A stretch of DNA of 49,182 bases from Deltaproteobacteria bacterium HGW-Deltaproteobacteria-8 (GCA_002840405.1 PHAR01000004.1:235036-284217), one strand, 5' to 3'. Positions 19,357 to 28,413 are shown, counted from the first letter of the stretch. Notes: a model not told the origin generated them from the letters alone. Numbers and translations: made by a program.

Positions 19357-19554
19357 AAACATTATTTCCGAAAAAGTACTTCCCAGAAAGGGAGAATTGT
19401 GGCAACATTGCTTGTATGTACATCACAAAGCGCTTTCGCATCAATTGCAACCTGTTTTCATAGCACATTAACGTGGCGAGTTTTTGAGGTATTCCTAGCG
19501 GAGCACTCTGCGGTCAATACGTAGCGCACGCTCATGCGTGCGGGGGAGGGAGAC

Positions 19555-20814
19555 ATGCATCCACCAACCTTGTGGAATTGGGAGCCGGGCCAACGGGTCA
19601 TACTTTCTTCGATGAAAGCCCCGGAGGCCAGCGCCTGGGTCGAAGAGCCGTACGCCTCGCCCGACGGAGAGAGCCTGGCGGCTTTGACCACCCTGACGGA
19701 GGGCGGCTGCACGGCGCTGGTCAACGGCGAGCCGTGGGAGAACACCTTTGAGAAGGGCTGGCACCTGCGCTTCAGCCCGGACGGTCGGCTGACGGCCGTC
19801 GTCCAGCAGGACGGCATGTGGACCCTGGCCGTGGACGGCGAGGCCTGGGAGGAAAGCTACGACTACCTCTGGGGCACGCAGTTTTCCACCGAGGGCGACG
19901 TCATCGCGGCCTGCATCCAAAACGGCGGCGAGTACGGCCTGTGCCTTGAGGGCACGCCCTGGGAGACCCTTTTCGAGAACGCCAACCAGCCCACGCTCTC
20001 GGCCGACGGGCAGTCCTCGGCCGCAGTGGTGCAGCTCGCCTCGCTCAAGCCCGCAGACCTCGACGGCTTCGCCGCCGGCGTGTTCGGCGTGGCCGTTGAC
20101 GGCCAGGCCTGGGACGCCAATTTCCTGAACGTCTGGACCCCGACCTTCGACCCGGCAGGCAAGCGCGTGGCCGCGCAGGTGCGCACCACCCTGTACGACT
20201 ACTCCATCGCCGTGGACGGCCAGAAATGGGCCAACGACTACGGCTGCGTCTGGGAGCCGCGCTTCAACCCGGCCTCAGGCTCGGTGGTGGCGCCGGTGCG
20301 CGTGGCCGGGGCCTGGGGCCTGGCCCAGGACGACCAGATCATCTGGGAGCCCAAGTTCGCCCAGTGCTGGCAGCAGGTCATCAGCCAGGACGGCAAAAAC
20401 ATCGCGGCCATCGTGGCCCCGCAGTTCGGAACCTTCACCGTGGCCGTGAACGGCAAGCCCTGGGGAATCACCCTGCCCGTGGTCACGGACCTGGTCATCG
20501 GTCGCCAGGGCGAGGTCGTCGCCGCCCTGGGCAACACCGACAACCGCGACTGGCGCATCATGGTCGACGGGAAATTCTGGGACGGGTCCTGGGACATGGC
20601 CTGGCAGCCGGTCATCAGCGCCAACGGCGGACACGTGGCCGTGAAGGTGGAGAAGGCCGGACGCCAGACCCTGGTGGTCAACGGCCGGGTCTACCCGCGC
20701 GAGTTCACCAAGGTCTGGGAGCCCACCTTCAGCCCCGACGGAACCAAGATGCTCATCCGGGCCTTGGACAAGGACGCCTTCCTGCGCATCGTCGCAGAGG
20801 TAGGCCGCGCCTAG
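19555..20814 (+). CDS. tmcD: TmcD-like tryptophan-rich cytoplasmic subunit of the Tmc complex
   Basis: A 419-residue soluble protein made of WD40/beta-propeller-like units of ~45 residues, each with a Val-Asp/Asn-Gly-x-x-Trp motif (LVNGEPWENTF, AVDGEAWEESYDYLW, AVDGQAWDANFLNVW, AVDGQKWANDYGCVW, MVDGKFWDGSWDMAW). There is no signal peptide. In Desulfovibrio the Tmc complex links periplasmic type II cytochrome c3 to cytoplasmic sulfate respiration, and TmcD is its Trp-rich subunit of uncertain role. The start at 19555 is preferred over the ATG at 19534 because GGGAGGGAGA immediately precedes it. It is the first gene of the tmc operon, 19 bp before tmcC. Confidence 0.85.
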   Translation: MHPPTLWNWEPGQRVILSSMKAPEASAWVEEPYASPDGESLAALTTLTEGGCTALVNGEPWENTFEKGWHLRFSPDGRLTAVVQQDGMWTLAVDGEAWEESYDYLWGTQFSTEGDVIAACIQNGGEYGLCLEGTPWETLFENANQPTLSADGQSSAAVVQLASLKPADLDGFAAGVFGVAVDGQAWDANFLNVWTPTFDPAGKRVAAQVRTTLYDYSIAVDGQKWANDYGCVWEPRFNPASGSVVAPVRVAGAWGLAQDDQIIWEPKFAQCWQQVISQDGKNIAAIVAPQFGTFTVAVNGKPWGITLPVVTDLVIGRQGEVVAALGNTDNRDWRIMVDGKFWDGSWDMAWQPVISANGGHVAVKVEKAGRQTLVVNGRVYPREFTKVWEPTFSPDGTKMLIRALDKDAFLRIVAEVGRA

Positions 20815-20833
20815 CGCGGGAAGGAGGACGACC

Positions 20834-21493
20834 ATGAATGCTGCATACGAATTCGTCACCGGCCCCTTGGCCTGGTTCGCCTGGGGGATCTTCATCCTGG
20901 GCGCGGCCTGGCGGCTTTACTCCATGTATCAACTGGCCAAGAAAAAAGACGCCTCGTCCTGGGCCTTCATGGACCTGGGCTTCTCGCTTCGGTCCATCGT
21001 GAACTGGCTCATTCCCTTCAACGCCCTGGGCTGGCGCAAGAGCCCGGTCATGACCGTGGCCACCTTCGCCTTCCACATCTGCCTCATCCTCGTGCCCGTG
21101 TTCCTCGTGGCCCACGTGGTCCTGTGGACCGAGTTCTTCGGCATCTCCTACGCGACCCTGCCCGACAGCGTGGCCGACGCCATGACCCTGGTGGTGCTGG
21201 CGGCCTGCCTCATCTTCGCCGGCCGCAGGCTGACCCAGAAGGAAGTGGCCTACATCACCACAGGCAAGGACTGGCTGGCGCTTGTCATCGTGACCCTGCC
21301 CTTCCTGACCGGATTTCTGGCCTACCACCAGATCTTCGACTACCAGGTCATGATCATCGCCCACATCGTGGCCGGAGAGATCATGCTCGCAGCCATCCCC
21401 TTCACCCGCCTCTCGCACATGGTCTTCGCCGCCTTCACTCGCGCCTACATGGGCTCGGAGTTCGGCGGCGTGCGCCATGCGAGAGACTGGTAA
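20834..21493 (+). CDS. tmcC: TmcC, membrane cytochrome b-like subunit of the Tmc complex
   Basis: A 219-residue integral membrane protein related to NarI/DsrM-type quinone-interacting subunits. Five hydrophobic helices are visible (about 9-30, 68-95, 113-130, 147-166 and 172-195). Several histidines within or near helices could ligate heme b or lie at a quinone site (FAFHICLILV, VAHVVLW, FLAYHQIFDYQVMIIAHIVA). AAGGAGG precedes the ATG. It lies between tmcD and tmcB with about 20-bp gaps, as expected for an operon. Confidence 0.88.
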   Translation: MNAAYEFVTGPLAWFAWGIFILGAAWRLYSMYQLAKKKDASSWAFMDLGFSLRSIVNWLIPFNALGWRKSPVMTVATFAFHICLILVPVFLVAHVVLWTEFFGISYATLPDSVADAMTLVVLAACLIFAGRRLTQKEVAYITTGKDWLALVIVTLPFLTGFLAYHQIFDYQVMIIAHIVAGEIMLAAIPFTRLSHMVFAAFTRAYMGSEFGGVRHARDW

Positions 21494-21514
21494 GGTCCCA
21501 AGGAGGAACCACAC

Positions 21515-22834
21515 ATGGGCATCACTGAACGACTCATTGAGGATGTGGGGATTCGGCGCGGGGTCTCGCGGCTGACCCCGGAGAAGATCGAAAAGATCGT
21601 CAACGCCGTGCTGAAAGGCGAAACCGGCGCCCGGCTCAAAACATACGCCGAGACCTGCATGCGCTGCGGCCTGTGCGCCGAGGCCTGCCACTTCGCACTC
21701 TCGCACCCCGACGACCCGAGCTACACCCCGGCGGGCAAGGTGCACCAGACCATGAGCGTGCTGCTCGACAAGAAGGGCCGGGTGGACCCGGACTTCGTGT
21801 ACGGCATGGCCCAGCTGGCCTACACCGAATGCAACCTCTGCCGCCGCTGCGTGCACCTCTGCCCCATCGGCATCGACACCGCCTACATCATGAGCACGGT
21901 CCGGCGCATCTGCCACAAGCTGGGAGTGACCCCGCAGTACATGCAGGACACCGCCCACAGCCACGCGTCGACCTTCAACCAGATGTGGGTCAAGGACGAC
22001 GAGTGGACGGACTCGCTGATCTGGCAGGAGGACGAGGCGCGGGAAGAGTTCCCCGGCCTGCGCATCCCGCTGGATAAGGAAGGTTCGGACATCTACTACT
22101 CGGTCATCGCGCCGGAGCCCAAGTTCCGCACCCAGCTCATCTATCAGGCCGCCGCCATCATGCACATGGCCGGCGTGGACTGGACCATGCCCGCCAGCAC
22201 CGGCTGGGACAACTCCGACATGTGCATGTTCTCCGGCGACTTCGAGATGATGGGGCGGCTCAAGCGCCAGCACTTCGAGAGCGCCCAGAAGCTCAAGGTC
22301 AAGCGCATCGTCATGGGCGAATGCGGCCACGCCTTCCGCTCCGTGTACGACACGGGCAACCGCTGGCTTGGCTGGCGCCACCACCCGGTGCCGGTGATCC
22401 ACGCCGTGGAGTTCTACTGGGAGCTCATCCAGGAAGGCAGGATCAAGCTGGCCAAGAAGTTCCCCGGCCCGGTCACCATCCAGGACCCCTGCAACATCGT
22501 GCGCGGACGCGGCCTGCAGGAGAAGCTGCGCGAGGTCACCCGCTTCCTGGTGGACGGAGACATCATCGAGATGCACCCCAACCGCGAGCACAACTTCTGC
22601 TGTGCGGCTGGCGGCGGCGTCATCAACTGCGGCCCGCCGTTCAAGAACGTGCGCGTCGACGGCAACACGGTCAAGGCCGAGCAGCTCCGGGCCACCGGCG
22701 TCAAGACGGTCATCACCCCGTGCCACAACTGCCACGGCGGGTTGCATGACATCATCCACCACCACAAGTTGGGCATGGATCTCAAGTTCTTGAGCGACAT
22801 CATCTACGAATGCATGGAAAAGCCAGAGGCCTAG
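21515..22834 (+). CDS. tmcB: TmcB, HdrD/DsrK-like iron-sulfur subunit of the Tmc complex
   Basis: A 439-residue cytoplasmic Fe-S protein. Two ferredoxin-type [4Fe-4S] motifs are at C48/C51/C54/C58 (CMRCGLCAEAC) and C106/C109/C112/C116 (CNLCRRCVHLC). The C-terminal half has cysteine-rich CCG-type motifs (FCCAAGGGVINCGP, TPCHNCHGGL) that in HdrD/DsrK bind a special catalytic [4Fe-4S] cluster. It would accept or donate electrons to a cytoplasmic partner of the sulfate pathway. AAGGAGG lies before the ATG, and the next gene, tmcA, starts 12 bp after the stop. Confidence 0.92.
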   Translation: MGITERLIEDVGIRRGVSRLTPEKIEKIVNAVLKGETGARLKTYAETCMRCGLCAEACHFALSHPDDPSYTPAGKVHQTMSVLLDKKGRVDPDFVYGMAQLAYTECNLCRRCVHLCPIGIDTAYIMSTVRRICHKLGVTPQYMQDTAHSHASTFNQMWVKDDEWTDSLIWQEDEAREEFPGLRIPLDKEGSDIYYSVIAPEPKFRTQLIYQAAAIMHMAGVDWTMPASTGWDNSDMCMFSGDFEMMGRLKRQHFESAQKLKVKRIVMGECGHAFRSVYDTGNRWLGWRHHPVPVIHAVEFYWELIQEGRIKLAKKFPGPVTIQDPCNIVRGRGLQEKLREVTRFLVDGDIIEMHPNREHNFCCAAGGGVINCGPPFKNVRVDGNTVKAEQLRATGVKTVITPCHNCHGGLHDIIHHHKLGMDLKFLSDIIYECMEKPEA

Positions 22835-22845
22835 AGGAGGCAGAC

Positions 22846-23235
22846 ATGAAGCGCATACTTCCCCTTCTCATCCTGGCCGGACTGGTCTGCGTGTCGGCCC
22901 TGGTGGCGGTCCAGACCGTCATGGCCCAGGACGCCATCACCAAACTGGCCCCCGAGGCCTTTGGCAAGCTGACGCGGCCCGCGGCCGTGTTCGTCCACGA
23001 CAAACACAACGAAAAGGCCAAGCTCGAAGACTGCGTCGTCTGCCACCACGGCGGCAAGGACGGAGTCATCGACCGCACGGCCTCCACCGAGGGCACGCCG
23101 TGCTCCGAGTGCCACAAGGTGAAGCCCGCCGGCAAGGCCACAAGCCTCCAGCGCGCCTACCACAAGCAGTGCATCGACTGCCACCGGACCAAGGGCAAGG
23201 GTCCCGTGGCTTGCGGGCAGTGCCACAAGCGCTGA
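22846..23235 (+). CDS. tmcA: TmcA, acidic type II tetraheme cytochrome c3
   Basis: A 129-residue periplasmic cytochrome. A signal peptide (MKRILPLLILAGLVCVSALV, cleavage near VMAQD) is followed by four CxxCH heme motifs: CVVCH, CSECH, CIDCH and CGQCH. FVHDKHN supplies distal His ligands, and the length is typical of class III tetraheme cytochrome c3. The type II form receives electrons from periplasmic hydrogenase/type I c3 and passes them to TmcBC. GAGGAGG precedes the chosen ATG, and the open frame upstream lies inside tmcB. It is the last tmc gene here. Confidence 0.93.
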   Translation: MKRILPLLILAGLVCVSALVAVQTVMAQDAITKLAPEAFGKLTRPAAVFVHDKHNEKAKLEDCVVCHHGGKDGVIDRTASTEGTPCSECHKVKPAGKATSLQRAYHKQCIDCHRTKGKGPVACGQCHKR

Positions 23236-23249
23236 AGAACGTCCATTGT

Positions 23250-23293
23250 CCGACACGCCGGGAGGTCCGCCCCATGACCTCCCGGCGTGTCGG
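23250..23293 (+). terminator. Perfect 18-bp hairpin between tmcA and the heme-kinase gene
   Basis: CCGACACGCCGGGAGGTC (23250-23267) pairs perfectly with 23276-23293 around an 8-nt loop. No T run follows, so it is more likely a partial terminator or an RNA-stability/processing element that separates high tmc expression from lower expression of the signalling genes. Confidence 0.65.
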
Positions 23294-23321
23294 CAGTGTT
23301 GACAGGCCCGGGGAGTGAGCC

Positions 23322-25631
23322 ATGCGCAAGCTGTGGAACGCCATCCAGGGAAGCCTCATCTCCAAGCTCATCGTGGCTGCGGGGACGTCTCTCGTGGTGT
23401 GCGTCTCCGCCCTGTCGTACCTGGCCATCAGTCACCAGGAGGACATCCTGATGACCTATGTGGTGGCCGAGGCCGACCGCCTGGGCAACACCATCAAGCT
23501 CGGCACGCGCTACGCCATGATGCTCAACGCGCGTGAGGACCTGAACCAGATCATCTCCAATGTGGGCAAACAGGAAGGCATCCTGGCCATCCGCGTGTAC
23601 AACAAGGAAGGCCAGATCAAGTTCTCCAACATCCCGAGCGAGGTCGACTCGGTCACGGACATCAAGAGCCAGGCCTGCTACGTCTGCCACCAGTCCAACC
23701 CGCCCATGGCCGATGTGCCGCTGGAGCAGCGCACCCGCATCTTCGAAGGGCCGGACGGCCACCGTGCGCTCGGCATCATCAGCCCCATCCACAACGAGCC
23801 CGGATGCTCGGAGAACTGCCACTTCCACCCGAAGGACAAAAAGGTTCTGGGCGCCATCGACGTGGTGCTCTCGCTGGCCGCCACGGACCGCGAGACCAGC
23901 ACGGCCAAGACGCGCATCATCGGCTTCACGGTCATCGTGCTGCTGGCGCTCGGCCTGTCCATCTTCCTGTTCATGATGCGCTTCGTCCTGCGGCCCATCC
24001 GCAAGCTCATCCGAGGCGCCAAGCTCATCGCCGAGGGCGGCCAGTGCGCGGGCATCGACATCTCCCAGCGCGACGAGATGGGCACCCTGGTCACAGCCAT
24101 CGAGCGCATGGGCAAGAGCATCAGCGAGAAGCAGATCGAGCTGAACCGCCAGCGCGACGAGTACCAGTCGCTGTTCTCCCAGGTGCCCTGCATCATCACC
24201 GTGCAGGACAAGAATTTCCGGCTCTTGCGCTACAACCAGGAATTCCGCGAGAAGTTCCGCCCCCGCCCCGGCGACTTCTGCTATCACGCCTACAAGGGCA
24301 GAAGCGAGAAGTGCCCCAACTGTCCGGTGGAGCTGACCTTCAAGACCGGCAAGAGCCACTGCAGCGAGGAGACCGGCTATGACGCCGACGGCACCATCCG
24401 GCACTGGATGGTGACCACCGCGCCCATCACCAACTCCGAGGGCGAGATCGTCTCGGCCATGGAGATGTGCCTGGACATCACCAGCCGCAAGCAGCTCGAA
24501 GAGGAGCTGGAGAAGAGCGAGCACAAGTACCAGGCCATCTTCCGCAACATCCCCAACCCCGTGTTCGTGCTCGACGCCGCGACCCTGCGCATCCTGGACT
24601 GCAACGAGTCCGTGCCCATGGTCTACGGCTTCGAGCCCTTCGAGATCATTGGCCGCTCGTTCCAGGACCTGTACCCCGAGGAGGACCGCGACCGCTTCAA
24701 GAAGCGCCTGGCCCAGACCGACCTGCACGACCGCTCGGTGCACATGACCAAGGACGGGCGCAGGCTGTTCGTCACGGTGCGCGTCTCGCCGACAGAGTTC
24801 TCCGGACAGAAGGTGCTGCTCGTCACCACCAGCGACATGACCAAGCGCCTGGAGACCGAGCAGCAGCTCATCCAGGCCTCCAAGATGGCCACCCTGGGCG
24901 AGATGGCCACAGGCATGGCCCATGAGCTGAACCAGCCCCTGTCGGTGATCAAGACCGCAGCCAGCTTCATCGTGCGCAAGATCACCCGCCAGGAGCCGCT
25001 GGCCCAGGACATCCTGACCGAGATGGCCCGCGAGATCGACGCCCACGTGGACCGCGCCTCGCGCATCATCAACCACCTGCGGGAGTTCGGCCGCAAGCCC
25101 GAGATGAAGCTTGAGGCCGTGGACGCCGGGGCCATCCTGACCCGCTCGCTGGAGATCTTCAGCCAGCAGCTCAAGCTGCGCGAGATCGAGGTGGCCCTCG
25201 ATGTGGACCCGGACCTGCCCATGGTGCTGGCCGACGCCGGACGCCTGGAGCAGGTGTTCATCAACATGCTCATCAACGCCCGCGACGCCATCGAGGAGAA
25301 GTGGGGGGACCCTGAAAAGCTGGACAAGCCCGCCGGAGCCAAGCGCATCACGCTCTCCGCCAGCAGAAGCGGCAATTTTGTGGTGGTGTTCATCGCCGAC
25401 ACGGGCTGCGGCATCCCCACGGGCCTGCTGGAGAAGATCTTCCAGCCCTTCTTCACCACCAAGAAGGTAGGCAAGGGCACGGGCCTGGGCCTGTCCATCA
25501 GCTACGGCATCATCAAGGACTGCGGCGGCGACATCCACGCCTACTCCACCCCTGGCGAGGGCACGAGCTTCGCCATCTCCCTGCCCATCGAGAAGGACAC
25601 CGACCTGGCCGGGGCGGAGGGCCAGAAATGA
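23322..25631 (+). CDS. Histidine kinase with periplasmic heme-c motifs and two PAS domains
   Basis: A 769-residue membrane kinase. TM1 is at ~14-36 and TM2 at ~199-219. The periplasmic domain carries a CxxCH heme-c motif (C119-YV-C122-H123) and a C-x3-C-H motif (C162, C166, H167), so one or two covalent hemes are likely. HAMP is at ~222-270. A first PAS at ~283-385 has a cysteine set C320, C331, C334, C347 (EKCPNCP). A second PAS is at ~395-505, then HisKA (GMAHELNQPLSV), N box (FINMLINARDAI), DTGCGI and GKGTGLGL. GGGGAG precedes the ATG. It directly follows tmcA, suggesting that it senses periplasmic redox state. It overlaps the next gene by four bases. Confidence 0.92.
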   Translation: MRKLWNAIQGSLISKLIVAAGTSLVVCVSALSYLAISHQEDILMTYVVAEADRLGNTIKLGTRYAMMLNAREDLNQIISNVGKQEGILAIRVYNKEGQIKFSNIPSEVDSVTDIKSQACYVCHQSNPPMADVPLEQRTRIFEGPDGHRALGIISPIHNEPGCSENCHFHPKDKKVLGAIDVVLSLAATDRETSTAKTRIIGFTVIVLLALGLSIFLFMMRFVLRPIRKLIRGAKLIAEGGQCAGIDISQRDEMGTLVTAIERMGKSISEKQIELNRQRDEYQSLFSQVPCIITVQDKNFRLLRYNQEFREKFRPRPGDFCYHAYKGRSEKCPNCPVELTFKTGKSHCSEETGYDADGTIRHWMVTTAPITNSEGEIVSAMEMCLDITSRKQLEEELEKSEHKYQAIFRNIPNPVFVLDAATLRILDCNESVPMVYGFEPFEIIGRSFQDLYPEEDRDRFKKRLAQTDLHDRSVHMTKDGRRLFVTVRVSPTEFSGQKVLLVTTSDMTKRLETEQQLIQASKMATLGEMATGMAHELNQPLSVIKTAASFIVRKITRQEPLAQDILTEMAREIDAHVDRASRIINHLREFGRKPEMKLEAVDAGAILTRSLEIFSQQLKLREIEVALDVDPDLPMVLADAGRLEQVFINMLINARDAIEEKWGDPEKLDKPAGAKRITLSASRSGNFVVVFIADTGCGIPTGLLEKIFQPFFTTKKVGKGTGLGLSISYGIIKDCGGDIHAYSTPGEGTSFAISLPIEKDTDLAGAEGQK

Positions 25632-26800
25632 GCGCGCTTCCGAGAATCCTGCTGGTCGACGACGAGGAAGGCATCCGCAAGGTGCTGGGGCTGAGCCTGG
25701 CCGACCGGGGCTTTAAGGTGCACACGGCCGAAAACGCGGAGAAGGCCCTGGCCCTGTTCCGGGAGCTCAAGCCGCCCATCGTGCTCACCGACATCAAGAT
25801 GCCCGGCATGGACGGCCTTGAGCTGCTGCGGACCATCAAGGCCGAGATCCGCTCCTCCGGCGACCACGACGCCGAGGTCATCCTCATCACCGGCCACGGC
25901 GACATCGGCCTGGCCATCCAGGGCATCAAGCTCGACGCCACGGACTTCGTGACCAAGCCCATCAGCGACGACGCCCTGGACATCGCCCTTGCGCGCGCCA
26001 AGGAGCGCCTGGACATGCGCCGGGCCATCCGCGAGCACACCCAGGGGCTGGAACGCCTGGTGGAGCAGAAGACCCGCGAGCTGCTGGCCGCCGAGCGCCT
26101 GGCCGCAGTGGGCCAGACCGTGGCCGGGCTGTCCCACGCCATCAAGAACCTGGCCAGCGGGCTGGAGGGCAGCATCTTCCTTTTGGGCAAGGGCCTGGAG
26201 CTGGACCGCCGGACCTACCTGGAGCAGGGCTGGGAGATGCTCAAGGCCAACGTGGAAAAGATCAAGAACCTGTCGCTGGAGATGCTGCGCTTCGCCAAGC
26301 CCGAGGACCTCAAGCCCGCACCCTGCGACCCGGCCCTGCCCGCGCGCGAGGTGACCGAGCTTTTGCAGCTCAAGGCCAAGGCCGCGGGCGTGGAGTTGAG
26401 CCTCGCCGCGCCGGAGAACATGGCGCCGGTCGTGCTCGACGCCGAGGTCCTGCACCGCTGCCTGATGAACCTGGTGGGCAATGCCCTTGACGCCTGCCAG
26501 GCCGCCGGGTTCGGCCCGGAAACTCCGGGCGGGCGTGCACGGCTCACGGTTGAGCCCCAGCCGGGCGGCGGCGTGCGCTACAGCGTCTCGGACAACGGCT
26601 GCGGCCTGACTGAGGAAGCCAAGTCCCGGCTGTTCACGGCTTTTTTCAGCACCAAGGGCGAAGGCGGTTCTGGCCTGGGCCTCATGACCACCAAAAAGAT
26701 TGTGGAAGCGCACGGCGGAAGCATTGCAGTGGCAAGTGCAAACGGCACTGGAACAACGTTCAGCATAGTCATACCAGGCAGGGGTGAATTGTCTAGATGA
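25628..26800 (+). CDS. Receiver-histidine kinase hybrid without membrane segments
   Basis: A 390-residue cytoplasmic protein. An N-terminal receiver (D11/D12, phosphoacceptor D55, K110) is followed by a coiled linker (LERLVEQKTRELLAAERLAA), a HisKA-like helix with phospho-His H170 in GLSHAIKNLASG, and an HATPase (LMNLVGNALDAC, DNGCGL, GGSGLGL). It has the same order and style as the larger protein at 29423. The ATGA overlap with the heme kinase stop indicates coupled translation. It likely receives phosphate from the heme kinase and tunes its own kinase activity or passes it on to the downstream receivers (inference). Confidence 0.9.
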   Translation: MSALPRILLVDDEEGIRKVLGLSLADRGFKVHTAENAEKALALFRELKPPIVLTDIKMPGMDGLELLRTIKAEIRSSGDHDAEVILITGHGDIGLAIQGIKLDATDFVTKPISDDALDIALARAKERLDMRRAIREHTQGLERLVEQKTRELLAAERLAAVGQTVAGLSHAIKNLASGLEGSIFLLGKGLELDRRTYLEQGWEMLKANVEKIKNLSLEMLRFAKPEDLKPAPCDPALPAREVTELLQLKAKAAGVELSLAAPENMAPVVLDAEVLHRCLMNLVGNALDACQAAGFGPETPGGRARLTVEPQPGGGVRYSVSDNGCGLTEEAKSRLFTAFFSTKGEGGSGLGLMTTKKIVEAHGGSIAVASANGTGTTFSIVIPGRGELSR

Positions 26801-26838
26801 AAACATGTCATTTTTGCATAGAAATATTCTTCTCAACG

Positions 26839-26867
26839 TTGACTCCGACATCATTATGAAATACAGT
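26839..26867 (+). promoter_or_regulatory. Sigma-70-like promoter before the hypothetical/Usp genes
   Basis: TTGACT at 26839-26844, a 17-bp spacer, and TACAGT at 26862-26867 in a locally AT-rich gap. Transcription would start near 26874, about 50 bp before the next ATG. An inverted TTGCAT...ATGTGCAA repeat lies just downstream. Confidence 0.5.
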
Positions 26868-26923
26868 GAAATTGTACCAAGCTCATCTCGCTAGAGCGAT
26901 TGCATACACTTGGAATGTGCAAT

Positions 26924-27463
26924 ATGGACGAAGTCACACTGGCCGCAAATGGATTTCTGCTTCGGCACGACGGAACGCAAGAGACGGACCCTCTGCGCGC
27001 TCTTGGAGCACGCGTTGTGCTGGCGAAAGAGTTCAGTTTACGCAGCTTCGTCCTGATGCTCTGCCAGAACCCGCTGCTCCAACGCCTGAGCCCGTTCGCC
27101 CAGGACCTGGCCGGCGGGCTTGCGGGCTGGCCTGCCTCGGGCTGCGTGCCTGGGGGCGTCGAGCGCCTTGAGTTGTGCAAGACGGTTGAGATCATCGGGC
27201 ACCCCGCGCCGCCCAGGCTGGAGATATACCACGTCCTGCGCGGAGTGGGCGCGGACGGCCAGGACATCGAGGTCAAGCCCTATCCGGTGGAGACTCTGCT
27301 TGACCTGCCTCTGAGCCTGGGCCGCTTGCGGCATGTGGTCTTTGGCGACAGGATGGACGAGTTCCGTTTCGAGACCGTCTGCAACCTGTTCGAGTTTCAG
27401 GAAGGCATCGGTTGGCAACTCGCATTCCACGGAGCTCCCGTGGAATGCGCACTAAGGAGGTAG
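26924..27463 (+). CDS. Conserved-looking hypothetical protein (179 aa)
   Basis: No family recognised. The soluble protein starts MDEVTLAANGFLLRHDGTQE, and contains LRSFVLMLCQNPLLQRLSPF, RLEIYHVLRGVGADGQDIEV and a C-terminal FGDRMDEFRFETVCNLFEFQ. It looks like a mixed alpha/beta fold without cofactor motifs. ATG codons at 26915 and 26924 are both possible and neither has a strong ribosome site. Its stop is inside the AAGGAGG-TAG sequence of the Usp gene, which begins two bases later, so the two are co-translated. Its place in the tmc signalling cluster suggests a regulatory or accessory role only. Confidence 0.6.
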   Translation: MDEVTLAANGFLLRHDGTQETDPLRALGARVVLAKEFSLRSFVLMLCQNPLLQRLSPFAQDLAGGLAGWPASGCVPGGVERLELCKTVEIIGHPAPPRLEIYHVLRGVGADGQDIEVKPYPVETLLDLPLSLGRLRHVVFGDRMDEFRFETVCNLFEFQEGIGWQLAFHGAPVECALRR

Positions 27464-27465
27464 TT

Positions 27466-28413
27466 ATGTTTGAGAAGATCCTGTTCGCCACGTCGGCCTC
27501 TTCCACCTGCGATGACGCCGCGCACGTGGCCTTTGAACTCTCGCGCAAGAACCGCTCCAAGCTCTTCGTGTACCATGTCTTCGGCCTGCCCGGCCGGGGC
27601 TTCAGCCTTACCTACCGCGATGTGCGCACCGGCGAAGCCGAGAACGTGGACGAGAACCTGGTGAGCCTGGTCAAGGAAGAGATGGCCCAGTACTACGAGA
27701 AGCTCGGAAAGGACCACCCGGACTGCGTGTACGAGACCACCACCGGCGAGCCGCATACCGAGATTTTGCGCAAGGCCAGAAAAGACGATGCCAGCCTGAT
27801 CATCATGGGCGCGCACAACCGCGAGGAAGACATCGGCGCCATGCGCCACCGCGCCATCGCTGGCACGACCATGCAGAAGGTGGCCAAGAGCGCCCGCTGC
27901 CCGGTGCTCATCGTCAGCCGCCCCTGCGTCACCTGCTGGTCCTACTTCGCCAACATCGTGGTCGCCACGGACTTCAGCAAGCCCTCGGACTACGCCTTCC
28001 AGTTCGCGCGCAACGTGGCCAAGGAGATCGGCTGCAGGCTGCACGTGTTCCACTGCGTGGACATCGGCCCCGAGGGACAGCAGAGCAGCGCCACCCAGGC
28101 CTACATCGAGCAGCAGCTCGCCGTGGCCGAGAAGAAGATCCAGGACAAGTACGTGGCCAACATGGGCGACTTCGACAACTACGTCATCGCCCTGCGCGAA
28201 GGCACCCCGCACGTGGAGGTGCTCAAGTACGCGCGTGAGGCCAAGGCCGACCTCATCGTCATGGCCCACCACACCAAGGACGTGGACCCGGAGCAGGCCA
28301 TGCTCGGCAGCACCATCGAGCAGGTCGTGCTGCGCTCGGCCTGCCCAGTGCTCAGCGTGAACCACCCCGACAAGGTGGACGTGAGCCCCTACGGGGTGCC
28401 GCGCGCGGAGTAG
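27466..28413 (+). CDS. Tandem universal stress protein (two Usp domains)
   Basis: A 315-residue protein with two Usp folds. Domain 1 (1-150) starts MFEKILFATSASSTCDDAAH and contains ASLIIMGAHNREED and GTTMQKVAKSARCPVLIV. Domain 2 (~160-315) starts FANIVVATDFSKPSDYAFQF and contains ADLIVMAHHTKD and GSTIEQVVLRSACPVLSV. The second domain has the nucleotide-binding type G-x-G/S-T-x3-V pattern, so it may bind ATP. A perfect AAGGAGG precedes the ATG. It lies four bases before a receiver gene. Usp proteins in such clusters usually act as stress or energy-state responders. Confidence 0.9.
   Translation: MFEKILFATSASSTCDDAAHVAFELSRKNRSKLFVYHVFGLPGRGFSLTYRDVRTGEAENVDENLVSLVKEEMAQYYEKLGKDHPDCVYETTTGEPHTEILRKARKDDASLIIMGAHNREEDIGAMRHRAIAGTTMQKVAKSARCPVLIVSRPCVTCWSYFANIVVATDFSKPSDYAFQFARNVAKEIGCRLHVFHCVDIGPEGQQSSATQAYIEQQLAVAEKKIQDKYVANMGDFDNYVIALREGTPHVEVLKYAREAKADLIVMAHHTKDVDPEQAMLGSTIEQVVLRSACPVLSVNHPDKVDVSPYGVPRAE

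Noticed and set aside
19395-19412. TGGCAACATTGC before tmcD as a sigma-54 promoter
   Set aside because: Only 7 bases separate GG and GC; the real element needs 10.
23299-23304. TTGACA as the -35 box of a promoter for the heme kinase
   Set aside because: A -10 box at normal spacing would fall inside the coding sequence, after the start codon.
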